A stretch of 50,000 nucleotides of DNA from Symbiodinium natans (GCA_905221605.1 CAJNDS010000797.1:1-50000), one strand, 5' to 3'; numbered from the stretch's first letter, positions 10,201-25,399 are shown. Notes: generated from the letters alone by a model not told the origin. A program made the numbers and translations.

Positions 10201-11611
10201 GTAACTTACACCATGATGCTTGGATCATGAGAACGTGAAAGCGTGTCGTAACACATGCCCTACATTGCGTCCTTCTCGAAGGCTTCGGTGATCATCTTGC
10301 CGATGTGCTCGTCGCCGTTAGCCGCAATGGTTGCAACCTGGGGTGCTATCACTGAACAAATAGATACAAATAGTGTCCGGTAGAAATTCTTTTGGAAGTA
10401 GGGCGGTGGATGCATGATGAAACTGGGCCTCTGAGCCTCCGGCGCTCTTGATTTTGTCAGGTGTTTCGATCATAGTGGCTTGGCTGGCAAGATCCTTCAC
10501 AAGGTGTCCAGTTGCACATTTTCCTTTCGAGCGTGTCGATGGAGTGTAAAGATTAAAGCCAGTCGCTGCCAACACCCGAGTTGCACTTTTGCGAGCAGGT
10601 CCTCCAGGACAATCTTGGCCGCATGGTCCATGCCGCGCTTGATGTCCATCCTCAGGCATCAGGCTCATAACTTTGTACTGCCTTTCCTCAGAGAGCGCTT
10701 CTGTGTGAGCTTGATCTGAGTGCCCCACGGATTCATTCCGGCTGCTACTGCCTGCAGGCATCGTCCAACAAATCTACCTTTTGATGAATAGATACACACC
10801 ATGTCCACTTTCTCCTCACGCGAAACTCCTCTGAACGTGCATGTCTCGCCTTGCAGCCTTCTCTGAAGATGGCGCCTTGTCTTTCGATACTGCACGACGT
10901 ATCGCTTCTTGCGAAGGCCAAGAACCGGACGTGCCAGAACCGTTGCAGTTGTTGTGCCATCGCCAGCTACGTCGTTCGTCTTGCTGGCGACCTGAACTTG
11001 GTCAGCCACAATCAATCTGCACTCCACCTAGATGACGACCACACCACGCTTGAGATGAAGCTCAGTCGAGAACAGTCTTCACCAGCTGTGCGCCCACATT
11101 GATCATTGGGCTGGATCTAGGCAGAAATGCAGAAACAGGGAGTCTTGACCCTACATAACAAAAGAGACTAAGGCTTCTGCTTCAAGTCAATCGACTTGGC
11201 CACGGTGACACCATCCTTCGTTACCTGACACTCTTGGCCACCAGCTTCCGAGCGCTGAGATCCGCAATACCAGATTGAAGACAGTGACATGCTACAGCTA
11301 TGCTATCCCATGATATCCCATGCTGACTATGCTGGCACGGCGTCCAACCATGAGCCCGAACGCTGCCTTTGGTGCGCCAAAGGACTGCTCGATCACCACG
11401 TTTCTGCCCTCACAGGCTCACGACTCACGCTTCAGCAACATCTTCTTGCTTCTTCAAAGGGCCGCCTTTGGCCCCATGGTCACAGCAACAGCATCGGCCA
11501 GGCGATTGCAGCCTTCCACTGGCAAGTGGTTGCAGATTATCTGCGCGTTTCGGCACGATTCGCAAGTCCTTCAAGCATCAGAGCGCGTGCTTCACTTCCA
11601 TGGCGAATGTC
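5108..11611 (-). CDS. HSP60: mitochondrial-type chaperonin HSP60 (Cpn60/GroEL family), at least 35 exons
   Basis: This is a group I chaperonin, which forms the ATP-driven folding cage of mitochondria. Exons joined in phase give, in family order, an N-terminal block ([20 protein letters not shown]), the ATP-site motif [20 protein letters not shown], the apical domain ([34 protein letters not shown]), the lower intermediate and equatorial block ([29 protein letters not shown]), [13 protein letters not shown], and a short end GLGGF followed by TGA. Wording such as [17 protein letters not shown] and [12 protein letters not shown] resembles mitochondrial rather than plastid Cpn60. Missing are the first exon or exons with the import sequence (above 11611), about eight residues between 9622 and 8155, and the exact edge near 10483-10590. 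No frameshift or stop interrupts the chain, so the gene looks intact. Exons are itemised in the four block entries below. Confidence 0.93.
7308..8155 (-). CDS. HSP60: HSP60 exon block C: apical domain second half
   Basis: Exons: 8102-8155 [18 protein letters not shown] (donor GC); 7996-8040 [15 protein letters not shown] (GC); 7816-7869 [18 protein letters not shown] (GA); 7683-7742 [20 protein letters not shown] (GC); 7584-7634 [17 protein letters not shown] (GC); 7421-7468 [16 protein letters not shown] (GT); 7308-7364 [19 protein letters not shown] (GA). All seven are whole-codon exons (phase 0 at both ends). Introns are 48-130 bp. Confidence 0.92.
9306..9417. repeat. compound microsatellite in an HSP60 intron
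   Basis: On the plus strand five simple repeats follow without interruption: AC (about 9306-9322), ACCC (9321-9350), ACGC (9350-9360), CCGC (9360-9387) and CG (9387-9417). It lies in the longest HSP60 intron (8156-9621). The translations of this tract (proline/arginine or glycine runs) are not genes. Confidence 0.95.
9622..10337 (-). CDS. HSP60: HSP60 exon block B: apical domain first half
   Basis: Exons: 10272-10337 [20 protein letters not shown] (donor GA); 10168-10193 VGKDGTIT (GT); 10029-10062 [11 protein letters not shown] (GC); 9903-9931 [10 protein letters not shown] (GT); 9806-9839 [11 protein letters not shown] (GC); 9729-9749 AQKVELE (GC); 9622-9666 [15 protein letters not shown] (GC). 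Joined, they reproduce the Cpn60 order through [17 protein letters not shown] and [13 protein letters not shown] without a gap. The seven-residue exon at 9729-9749 is 21 nt and is flanked by introns of 56 and 62 bp. The next expected residues, equivalent to the LLPVLE helix, were not placed. A weak candidate is CTCCCAGTGCCGATG at about 8183-8197. Confidence 0.9.
10444..11611 (-). CDS. HSP60: HSP60 exon block A: N-terminal equatorial domain
   Basis: Exons with first residues and intron donor: 11569-11611 [14 protein letters not shown] (GA); 11466-11518 [17 protein letters not shown] (GC); 11367-11408 [14 protein letters not shown] (GC); 11181-11224 [14 protein letters not shown] (GC); 11068-11110 [14 protein letters not shown] (GA); 10931-10991 [20 protein letters not shown] (GT); 10850-10875 AIFREGCK (GC); 10729-10751 AVAAGMNP (GT); 10587-10650 [20 protein letters not shown] (edge uncertain); 10444-10483 [10 protein letters not shown] (GC, start uncertain). 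Every intron ends in AG, and phases match across each stated junction except around 10483-10590. Introns are about 50-200 bp. Confidence 0.88.
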
Positions 11612-13246
11612 CTGCAAACGTAGCGCAGTCGACACAAACACCGCTGTCGTTTTGAAGCACGCCCCATTCAACATCTGTGGACCGCTTCCTTGGCGGCCGC
11701 AAAACTTCTGACACTTGCTGTCAGTACTGGCCGAGCCTGGTGACGAGCAGCAGGACTGCACTAGCGGGAGGGTCTTCACAGGACTTGGCACCAGGCAGGA
11801 ACTCGTCGGAGGGTCGAAAGCATAACTGCCTGATGCAACATGTTGAACCACCATCTGCCGGCTTTCCGGCCATGCGCTGTTCTGGTCGCTGAGGACGGCG
11901 CGGGCGCTGCTCTACGCGACCGCGCGGCTCTTGCTCAGGCTCGGTTCCCTTGAACCGCTCTTTACAGTACCGACTCTGCACTCAGCAGGGCCACCAGACA
12001 CCCTCAACGAGAAGACTTACAACACAAGAGCCTCGGGTTTGACGCCATGCCGTCGTTGCCGTCATCAATAAAAATGAGAAAAACACGAATATTGATAGTT
12101 ATACTGTCATATTCATATCACCAGCAGGACGATCCATAACATCATCAATGAACTCCTCTTCCTCATGAACGATCATTGTCATCATTCTCATCAATATCAT
12201 CATCCATTGTCGTGGTCGCAGCCGTCGCCATCGCCATCACCATCGCGACCGCCATCACCATCATCACCATCATCACCATAAACCAACATCGTGATCGTCA
12301 TCGCCATCGACATCGTCACCATCGTCATCGTGCTGATCCACGATCTCAGTGCCCAAAGTGCGCTGGGGGCAAAAGAGCACCAGCCAAAAGTTGGGCTTTC
12401 GACAAAGTTGTCCATTTGAGGGAGGCTCTTTGGCCGGTGATGGACTCTCTGAAGAAACCTCCGAGATGGCCTTGCTCTCCTTATGAACATCCTGCCCCTA
12501 TGGATCCTATGTGGGCACCCTGTGAGCTTACCCCTAGGAGCTCTCGGGATGCCCTTGGGTCTTGTGGTCAGGGTCTTGAGGCGGCAAGGCTACTATCATG
12601 ATGCTCACCACGAGAATGCTGTTTTCAGTACACCGTTGTCCTTATTAAATCTAACGAGCACAAATGCCGCATGCTTTTACCCCACGCGTCCGAAGTGTCT
12701 ATCTGCGGGACGCCATTGGCCCCGGGCTCACTCAGCTTCTTTGTCTCCAAGGCCTTCAACAAGGCCTGACTTGAAGTGAAGAACCCCTGCAGAACGAAGC
12801 CGAACCGGTCAGAGGACTACGTTTCCGTACCTTTTCAACTTCTTTTCAGCCAATGCGGCGACTTTAAGTTTGCCTCCTCGTGGCTGCAGTCGGAAGACCG
12901 CCTCAAGGTCTGCCAAATGCTTCGAGCGCTCTTCGGCAAGCGATATGCACTGCGTGCACCAAAAAACTCAGCGACTCACCCTGCCGATGAAGCTGGCCAC
13001 TGACCTCTCAACCATCTGCACAACTGCCGTCACATGCGCGCAATGTCAGAATCTTGTTCACTGGGGCCTAAGTCAACTATAACTGGCTGCAGAGCGGCTG
13101 CAAGTTGCGGAGGCCCAGGTCCAAAAAACCAAGTCTAAATTTCATGGGGCTGCAAATACAAAAAGAAAAGCTTGTGACTGCGCCCCGTCTATCCGCCGAG
13201 GCCGGAGGCCTGAGGCGTTTAGATCCAAGTCTAGGGAAGACTAGGA
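11612..13246. other. 5' region of HSP60 and spacer; ATC repeat inside
   Basis: The stretch up to about 12000 should hold the HSP60 first exon(s) with the mitochondrial import sequence. I could not pick them out: a basic frame near 11850-11980 (RPRRPQRPEQRMAGKPADGG) is a weak candidate. An ATC/ATCACC-rich repeat covers about 12177-12336. Nothing recognisable follows up to the C-rich tract at 13247. Confidence 0.4.
12177..12336. repeat. (ATC)n-type low-complexity tract
   Basis: Plus-strand DNA dominated by ATC, ATCACC and ATCGCC triplets with substitutions. It gives isoleucine/threonine-rich or methionine-rich open frames that are artefacts of the triplet period. Confidence 0.85.
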
Positions 13247-13765
13247 AGTGTACCCACCCCCCACCCCCCTAGCTGGCTTTGGCCCACCCCCGCCCCCCCC
13301 CCCTGCTCCAGCCCGAGCCCAAAAAGCCCTAAGCCCCAAGCCCCAAGCCTACCAAGCCCTAAACCCTAAGCCCTAAGCCCTGAGCCCCAAGCCCGAAGCC
13401 CCAAGCCCAAAGCCCCTAGCCCTAAGCCCTAAGCCCTCAGCCCTCAGCCCTAAGCCCTAAGCCCTAAACCCTAAGCCCTAATCCCGAACCCCGCTAAGCC
13501 CTAAGCCAGAGTTGGCGGGTCTTGGAGGCTATGTTGGCCCTTCTTAGAGGGTCTTTGGAGGCTACGTTGCTCTTCTTGGAGGCGTTGGATGGGGCTGCTG
13601 GGCTGGCTGGGCTGGGCTGGGCTGGTCTTGGAAGCTATTTTGGCTCTTCTTAGAGGGTTGGGCTGGGCTGGGCTGGGCACCCCCCCCTCCACCCCCCTCC
13701 CCCCCACCCCCCCCTCCACCCCCCTCCCCCCCACCCCTCCCCCACACCCACTGCCCCCCCCCACC
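13247..13765. repeat. C-rich tracts and degenerate telomere-like CCCTAAGCC array
   Basis: C-rich DNA at 13247-13312 is followed at about 13325-13508 by CCCTAAGCC / CCCTAAACC / CCCCAAGCC words, a decayed version of the plant-type telomere repeat (CCCTAAA strand on plus). GGGCTGGGCT repeats follow (about 13599-13680), then C-runs with A or T (13680-13765). Homopolymer-rich ORFs across this stretch are not credible genes. Confidence 0.85.
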
Positions 13766-14090
13766 TTCTTCCTCCCACCCCTGACACCGCGCGAAGCCAC
13801 TCGGAGCCCCCCCAAAGCTTTCAACTCACTAGCCCTTCCTGCCGCCTCGGTACCCTTGCCGAGGCGGCCTCGCGTTAGCGATAAATTAAAGGTAAGCTTC
13901 TTACCGAACAAGATCGGACAACAAGGATGAGAGCCACGTGCCCCTTTGAGGCACCACACGCCCCAACTTGCAAACTTTGCTTGGAGACGGTGTTCACACA
14001 ACCCATCGCGTCAAGAGCGATCGAAAATGATAGAGCCACCCAAAAGGGACTAACCAAGGGCCTCCAAGGGCTTTTTTCCCCGCTAAGGTC

Positions 14091-14450
14091 GGGGCATGAC
14101 TGCCTGGCCACGCAGCCGCTGGAGCCAAGCCTTGGTAAGGGCTTGGGCCTTCACAGGTGCAGCGCCGTTGGCTAGTGTGCAAAGGATTCGGGAATGCCTC
14201 CGATCGCAAAACTTGGACCTGACCTTTCGACAAAGCCTGACCGACACTCTGCGTTTCTGTGTCGGATTTGTGGCCTCATCTCAAAACAGCCTAACAGCCT
14301 TAGTTAGCCCACCCACGGCAAACCGGTTCTATGGTCCCAACACTGGACTCGACAAGGTCGACAACCCAAACCGCCGCAGCACTGCCCTGCGGCCGAAGCC
14401 ACTTGGGCCCCCGGTGTAGCAGTTGGTGTACTGCAGCGGCATGGGCCGAG
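14091..14450 (-). pseudogene. unknown gene fragment, copy A of a diverged duplicate
   Basis: Two blocks match blocks at 17345-17384 and 18420-18487 in the same order and strand. Read on the minus strand, the first (about 14450-14386) gives MPLQYTNCYTGGPSG and the second (about 14137-14094) gives KAWLQRLRGQAVMPRP. The protein is not recognised. Between the blocks the frame is not open, so this is either a multi-exon gene or a decayed copy; I favour a fragment. The peptide similarity (copy B: MQPLQYANCYPGGPS and QAWLHRPRGLAVMSQP) suggests the blocks were once coding. Confidence 0.4.
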
Positions 14451-17340
14451 CCGCCTGTGCGAAGAGGAAAAAGACTCATCGGCTTCTGAGTCTAGGGATG
14501 TCCCGTGACTTGGTGGATAGAAAGGTCTCTAGGGCGTTGGACCGGCGCCTGCGATATGGGGGTTCTTGGGGGGTTGAAGTTCGAGACATTTAGCGCGCTG
14601 AGAACTTTGTAGCGTAGGGTTGTGGTGTCAAACGTCATGCTGGGATCTGGGAGCTTTGACTATGTAGGGCTGTATACCGACAGGAGTGAAAGAATGTTGG
14701 CTCGCAAACCTTCATGGGGGGTTTTATAGATCCAACTGACATCTCACCATCACCCAGCCTAAACCTATTGGACCACCGAAAGCTTCAGCCCTTTGCCCGC
14801 CTGGTAGGGCGGAGGTGGCCTCGAAGGCTGGCTGACACAGGAATCGTGTAAGTGTCTGCCAAGCATGAATGGCATACGCACGCATACGCACAACACACAC
14901 TGCAGCTGCCCACAAGAGGGCACAAGAGCAGAAGATGCAGACGCATCTCATGATCAAATCGCGCATTCGCTTGCATCCCGGACGCCACTCCATAGTCAAA
15001 TTCGCGCTTTCACCTAACTCTCTCACACACACACACATTCTGTCCATTCTGTGGTCGAAAGCGTGCGCTCGTCTGCATCCCGTGCGTGTTGTGGCATCCC
15101 GTGCGTGTTGTGCTTAAAACCAATGCCGTGGTCGACATCGCGCTCTCCAGATGAATCGAATAGGGGGCCTCAACTTTTCATTAAGAAAACCTTTTCTGGC
15201 AAATTTTCTTGGGGGCAACTCCGATTTTCTCTGTATTTGGATTGAGAGCCTCTGTTTCCTTGTTTATTGTTGCTTCGCTTCTCGAAACCCATGCCTCTAT
15301 GTTTTCACAGACACGCTGGACTTCATCTGTAATTGTGTAGGATTGCATAAGGAAACCTGTCTTACTGGATAAGGAATCTAGCAAACCCTCCTACTCCCTT
15401 CCCAAGCAGCGCTTCCAAGCCTCCATGTCCTTTTGTATGCTTGGAAGAGTTGTTTAACCCAGTTCCTGTCGGCGATAGCCTAACGGGTTCAATAGAAAGC
15501 ACTCCTACTTCCTTCCACAATTTCCTCCATATGTCCTCTAGGTCGCAAGACTTTCGCTTGATGCCAACCCCTGCTGTCCTTTGTGTCTTGATTGGAAAAT
15601 ATACTTAGGAGTTTCCCATTTGGAAACCATGTTTTTTTCTGCTGGAAGCTCTCAGCCCCGCCCTCCCAAAGAAAAGCAGCAAAAAACAAACAACATGAGA
15701 AGCAAACATCAAGGCTTAGCACAAAGCAAGCAAAAGCATAAAAGCAGAACGCAAAAGGCAACAGCATAATGGGAAAGGGAGTAGAACGATGCAAGCAAGC
15801 AAAATGAAAACGAACACCACAACAATAAGCGTGAGCAAGAACATAAACGCAGAAGGCACAAGGCATAGAACAAATCAAACAAAACAAAACGCAGAAAGCA
15901 CACAGCAAAAAAAACAAACATAAAGCAAACCAAAACAAAGCCAAAACAAAATGCAAACAGCAAAAAGCAGAAAATCAAAGGAAAGAGGTGTATAACACAA
16001 AGCAAAGGAGCAAACACCAAATCGCTGAAAAGAACAATCAGCAAAAATAAACGAAGCAGAACGCAAACAAGAACAAAAAGCAAACAGCAAGAAGCCGAAA
16101 AGCAAAGGCAAAAGGCATCGAGCAAAGCACAAAACAAAAAGTCATAAGCCTGTAAACAACACACAGAAACCAAAAAGCACGAAAGGAGAACCCAGTGAGA
16201 ACAGGCGAAAGGAACCAAAAGCAAAATCACAAGCCCAAGAAACAACAAAACAAAGCCCATCAACAGTTGCGTGACCAGATACCCACACAGAGACAGAAAG
16301 ACTTAGCTTTTAAAATCGATGTGATTGGGTGCCTGGTGTGCCCTGCCTACACAGCTTGGGGACCAAAAACTTGCGCGACGCGCAAAACATGCAACGCGCT
16401 TAAGCTTCAATTAGCAATTGAGAAAAAGGTACAAAGCACGGTAAATGGCTGGGAAAGAACTTGGGATGGGCGTTGACAAAAATTTCCGAGGTCGGAGGGC
16501 GGATGAATTTCTGCCAAGGGAGCAAGTCTCTGGTCACAGCCCCCCGCTTCCGGCGTGATGGTTTGTTTGGCCCACAATGGTTTACCGAATCAACGAAGAT
16601 ATGCCTGCCATCCAAGCTCAGGACAATCGAGCCTTCATAGAATGTGAGCCACAATGGCTTTCGTCTTCAGGATTTAGAGTAGGGTTGGTGTTTGGTGGGG
16701 GCTTGAACGCCTAAACTGATGGCTAGGGGTTAAGTTTTATGTGAACCTTCTGCGCATTGGAAACTCAACCCCAAAACTCCCACCTTAGCAAAGTGACTCG
16801 CCACCTGTCAGGAAGTCTTGGGGTCCCACTTCACATACGTGTGACAGCCCTACGAGTTAAATCCCGAAAATCGAAAGCTCTCCGAAAAAGCAAACCTGAG
16901 TGCAGCCTAAGCTGCGGCACAGCTTGTGGGATACTCTGTGCCGGTGGATATGCATACACCTCGAGCGCCAGGCAAGCTGTTCACTCAGTTCGTGCCAAAG
17001 TGTAATTTCAGGGTTCTCTGAGTCGATAGGCTGAAGCGGCAACTGCAAAAAAGAATTTGCGCACACGGTGGAATATGCATTACCCCCTCGTCTGATGTCG
17101 GTTATCTTCCCGGGCCTCTGTCTGCAAAAGCATGACAAGAGCCTACACATGCTGCACCTTTGCACAATGATATGCTTCTTCCCGCAGACACTCCGCAACC
17201 TCTGAGAATCCTTACCCTCAAGACCCCAAAATGGCAAAAACGAATACACATCCACGATATCGAAAACCGTTTGGACGGCCCATTCCTCGACGATGCTTCA
17301 TTAAAGCCGACCGACCTGCACATTTGCACCCCCTGAGGCT
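14451..17340. other. spacer with A-rich low-complexity block
   Basis: No gene recognised. Short AC repeats occur at about 14880-14900 and 15025-15040. From about 15655 to 16265 the plus strand is almost only A, G and C with AAAGCA/GCAAAAC words, listed separately. Confidence 0.5.
15655..16265. repeat. A-rich AAAGCA-type low-complexity block
   Basis: Degenerate GCAAAA, AAAGCA and ACAAAG words fill the plus strand with almost no T. On the minus strand this makes long open frames of Leu, Phe, Cys and Val that mimic a membrane protein (184 codons open at 15709-16263). The composition explains the lack of stops, so no gene is called. Confidence 0.8.
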
Positions 17341-17344
17341 GTGA

Positions 17345-18487
17345 CATGACTGCCAGGCCACGCGGCCGGTGGAGCCAAGCCTGGATGGGAATAGTGCTCA
17401 CACTACCTTTTTTGAGCATATCATGAGAGAATGTCAACCCTCAACTTGAAAGAAAAACCCTCAAAAGGCGCTGTGCTCTCTCAAGTAACTTTTCTTGACG
17501 ACTCAATGATGCCGACTAAGCGTCGTTGTGATGATGCAATGAGGGCCCAGATTTTAAGATTTTAGGTCGTGTGACTGCTGGCTTCAATCGATCCAATACC
17601 TCATCTCTCCAGCGTCGTTGTGTCGCGAGCCTACGCCCTATGCGGGTTCACCGGGGAGGGAACCACCCTCAAGCACCGGATTCCCACAGGCCCTGGTGGA
17701 TTTTTTGGTGCTCCACAAAGCAAACCCCCCTCCCCCCACATTTGTAGTGGTCCCGAAGCCTTGAAGCTATCGAACTCAGTTCATCAACTCCAAACCGCCA
17801 AAATCTGCAAACCAAACTTTGCAGCACTGCCTAACCTCCTCACAACCGAAACAACAAAGCAATGTGTTCCCCATTCTGTAGACTGATTAACACTTTTTTG
17901 GAAGCAGAAGCTCCTTCGCCGTAGCTCTAGGATTAAACATACGGATTCGAATAATAAAATCGAAGTCTACATTCTGGAGCTACAACATGAATGTGACTCA
18001 AGAAAACAACCGAAAGGTGGCAAACATAGATCTCCCATCCATATGTCATATGCGGGCTGGTGCACTGTACCCCTTTTTGGAGGATTATAGTGTCCTCCGT
18101 AGTGGTAGTCGACATCGTAGTAGCAAGAGTAGTAAATCATGTGTAATTTGCTTCTTAAGATAACGAAAAATATGAAAATGCAAAAATTAATAGCTCAATA
18201 TGACTTGAATGGAAACTTTACTGTGGCCATCTCATAAAGCTGGCAGCGGCTGGGGTCCGAGCAGGGCCACTGCTCAGCCATTATGGTACCGAAGCCGACA
18301 TCATCCAACACGACACGAAAAACTTGTAGCCTCGCCAAACCATGTACACTGATAACAACTCCAGTACAACCGGCCTTATCAGGTCCTCATCCCCGGACCT
18401 CAGCCCAAAACGTGCAGCCACTGCGGCCGAAGCACTTGGGCCCCCAGGGTAGCAGTTGGCGTATTGCAGCGGCTGCATGGGCCGGGG
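17345..18487 (-). pseudogene. unknown gene fragment, copy B of a diverged duplicate
   Basis: Copy B of the fragment at 14091-14450: block 18487-18420 encodes MQPLQYANCYPGGPS, and block 17384-17345 encodes AWLHRPRGLAVMSQ on the minus strand. The two blocks are about 1.04 kb apart here but only about 250 bp apart in copy A, so the copies differ by insertion or deletion. The DNA of the larger block agrees at roughly 85 percent of positions. A coding-like stretch just upstream in minus sense, 18694-18510 (ERTVLKAKKPSITAALSSAS), could belong to it. Function unknown. Confidence 0.4.
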
Positions 18488-18815
18488 GGCCTGCGTACAG
18501 ATGTTCGATCACTTCAAGGTCTGTGCACAGAGGATGGCACTGCCACGCACTGCCTCGTGCGCAGCCACAACACTGGCTGAACTGAGGGCCGCAGTGATTG
18601 AAGGTTTCTTCGCCTTCAATACTGTGCGTTCAGCGTCCATGACCATGTACTCAGCACTCCTATGCGGAAGACCAAACACCAAAGTGGCAGGCAAGCCTCC
18701 AAGTCACGCCGGTAGCCATAGTCGTGGAACCTCGCGCACTCCACGACATAGATGAAATCCAAATCCGAAACGATAATCTTCTATTTGCTTGAAGATTGTG
18801 TCAGAGCCGAGCCCT

Positions 18816-19105
18816 CCTAACACCCTAAACCTCAACCCTAAAACCCCAAGCCCGAAACGGCTAGACCCGAACCCTAAAACCAACAGACAGCCACACCACA
18901 GGAGGGACTAAAACCCTAAACCCGAAACCCTAAAACCAACCCACAACCATTCGGGGAGGGGGGGGTGCCGTGGAGCGCGTGCGCATCCGTGGGGCCCTTT
19001 GTGCGCCACCCCCCACCCCTAAAACCCCAAACCCGCACGCAACCCTAAACCCTAAACCCCGAACCCTGAGCCCTAAGACCCTAAACCCTAAACCGCTACA
19101 ACTCT
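18816..19105. repeat. interrupted telomere-like CCCTAAA array
   Basis: Words such as CCCTAAACC, CCCTAAAACC and CCCGAAACCC occur at 18816-18945 and 19018-19105, with unrelated sequence between. This is the C-rich strand on plus, the same orientation as at 13325 and 39311. Confidence 0.85.
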
Positions 19106-20249
19106 GCAACCCTCGCCCCGAAAACCCAAAATAGACTTCCCTATGGCTCCTTTCACTTTGCAGAGTAGCGGAGCTCCCTATGGCGTACGGCCACATGGAC
19201 CGCCGCACGTTGCTGCTAGCGACTGCTTTCAAACCTGGAAGTCTCCTGCGGCTCTCTTTCGCCCCATTCTTCACTTCGAACACAAGCTTGGTGGGAGTTG
19301 CCGGGAGCTCCCTATGGCCGTATGGCTCTATGGAAATTGAGTTCCAGCCAGAGTCCTTCAGCCAAGGAAGAACCAGCAGCATTCTCAGACTCGTATAGCC
19401 CCATCAGCTGTTTCGGGAGCCGCCATTGGCGAGCCGGTGGGCATTACACGCAGTACACAAATTGTAACTCTTACGCAAGTCGTCATGAGCCATCGGAGAG
19501 GTTGCCGGCTTCCGGATTACGGTCTTCACTTGCACCTCATGCACTGACCCATTGCGGAGATTGGAAAACTTACCTAGTTCAATCTTTGCCCTCTCCGACA
19601 AAGGGCTCAGAACAGCCCATCGCCCACACCAATTTACGACATGGCTTCTTGCTCTTCGATGTTTTCAACTGCTGCGACACAGTCGACCTCTTCAAGCTTC
19701 ACTTCATTCACTGGGTCGACCACATTTCTCTGCCTCGTTCTGACTACGATTGCCGGCACTGCTTCTGTTTTTCCGAACCTTGAACCTGCCTTCCGCTACC
19801 GACCGAGAGCGAGCGAGGGAGCGAGAGAGAGAGAGAGAGAGAGAGAGCGGGCTTGGGACCCTCAGACCGGCCGCCAGACGCACCATATACGGTCAGGCGT
19901 CTGGCGTGTCCGGCCCCCCCCAGATGGTATGTTCCAGTGATGGGTGGGGAACATATCATCGTTCTAAGTCTGAGTTAGAGTCTCGCCGGGTCGCCGGAGT
20001 CTCGTTGCAGCCGATGTCGTTTGCTTTTCGGGTTATGTAGAGAGCTTTAGGCAGATAGCGCGCTTTTGTGAAGTCTGAACCTGTGCATCTTGAGACCCGC
20101 ACGCTGCCAGCAACGTTTTGTCGCCAGTCACCTGGACAAATGCACATTGTGAAGGCAAGGAGGAGAAGGAGGAGGAGGAGGAGGAAAAGGGGAGGAGAGC
20201 GGCGCATACTAGGACAGGCGGACAAACATTGCACTGGGACCGAGCCTTG

Positions 20250-20250
<1 letters not shown>
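19106..20250. other. spacer downstream of the kinase gene; GA and GGA microsatellites
   Basis: No gene recognised. A GA microsatellite lies at about 19806-19848 and a GGA/AGG purine run at about 20155-20202. A GAGCTCCCTATGG word occurs at 19170 and again at 19305, which hints at a small local duplication (19160-19205 and 19290-19335). Confidence 0.5.
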
Positions 20251-24200
<3,950 letters not shown>

Positions 24201-24335
24201 CTTCAAAAATGATTCAAAAATGATTCAACAGCTTCGGCGATGTCTGCACCCCGATTCTTCCCCCGCCTGGGACTTCAGCTGGTCCCGGAGCTTCTCCGAC
24301 TCCGAGCGCCTCTCCTTGAGTTTTCGGAGCTCGGA

Positions 24336-25399
24336 GAAACAACCCCGCTATAACCCGCTTCAACTTTCGCTTTAACCCCGCCCACAAAACCACCCGCCAA
24401 ACCCCAGTCCTGGTAGTTGTTGAAGCGCTTGACCTTGTGCCAGGAATTTGTGAATTCCAAGGAGTGTAGAACTGTGCAGAACACTTATGGACTGGGGCTT
24501 GGTCCTTGTTGCCTTCAATCGACTTCTTCCACGCATCAAGCCTACACTGATGCATGGGAAGCACAAGCTGCCCTGGCGTCGACATGGTCATGCCATGTCA
24601 TGCCGTGTCATGCCATGTCATGCCATGTCATGCCACAATGGAAGCACTGCCTGACATTGGTGGGCGCCGGCTCCTGTCTCATGAAACTCTCGATGGACGA
24701 CGTGGCCAAGCTATGCAGCTGTAACATACCGGAGCCAGTGCCTTTGACGTCGAAGGAGCAGCTGCTGCGGTGGGAACTGCGAGCGTTTTCTGCATCTCGC
24801 TGATGGGAAAACGTGTCCTGGGCATGCGCCGGCATCAGAAAACTCTTGCAATCATTTGCAAGCAGACGCCAAAGTGCAGGTGGCAGCTTGAGCATCTCTG
24901 TGGAAGCGGGAGAATCAAGCTGAGCGAAGAAGGCTGGATGTAAGTAGGAATGAGCATTGACAGCCCCGCTCTGGTGGCCCTCTGCTTGCGCCAAGTGGCT
25001 CAGCGCCGCAGGCTCAGTTGAATCATCCAAAAGCCTTCAAAAGTTTCTCGGCTCAAAGTCGGCCGAAACAGGGAGCGTCCCCCCCGTCGCTTGGGCCACC
25101 TCGCACCAAGTTCACCAAGCTCAGCAAGCGGTGCGCCAAGCTGCATTAGTTCCCAAGGCATGTGCTACAGGCCCTTCCCTACCTTTGGAGCGAACCTTTT
25201 CGTCCACCTGTCTGCACTTTGCGAGAGACAAACACTTCATGTCTACTGACATCTCTTCTGTGCATCGCTTGGCATAGCAGGAGGGTCCTGTCGCAGGGTG
25301 CGACTCTGCAGACTTGTGGTGCTCGTGCTGTGTACGTCGCGTGCTTGCTGAAAGCATGACACCGAGGGCATTCGTCTTCTAGCTCATGTTAAGAGCCCC
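24336..25399. other. spacer between NTF2 and kinase; 10-bp repeat inside
   Basis: TGCCATGTCA is repeated about five times at 24591-24635. Coding-like stretches occur on both strands (minus 24480-24380, HKVKRFNNYQDWGLAGGF; plus about 24640-24790, LMKLSMDDVAKLCSCNIPEP), but neither was recognised or joined to an exon chain. The minus stretch could be more N-terminal kinase sequence or its own small gene. Confidence 0.35.

Noticed and set aside
12671-12682. CCCACGCGTCCG, identical to a common cDNA cloning adaptor
   Set aside because: A 12-base match with no vector or further adaptor sequence around it; chance cannot be excluded and there is no other sign of contamination.
13501-14001. Gly-rich 166-codon minus frame and Pro-rich plus frame
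   Set aside because: Explained by C-runs and GGGCTGGGCT repeats.
15709-16263. 184-codon minus-strand frame rich in Leu, Phe, Val and Cys, resembling a membrane protein
   Set aside because: The plus strand is an AAAGCA-type low-complexity block with almost no T, so stops are absent in the reverse frames by composition. No conserved motif is present.
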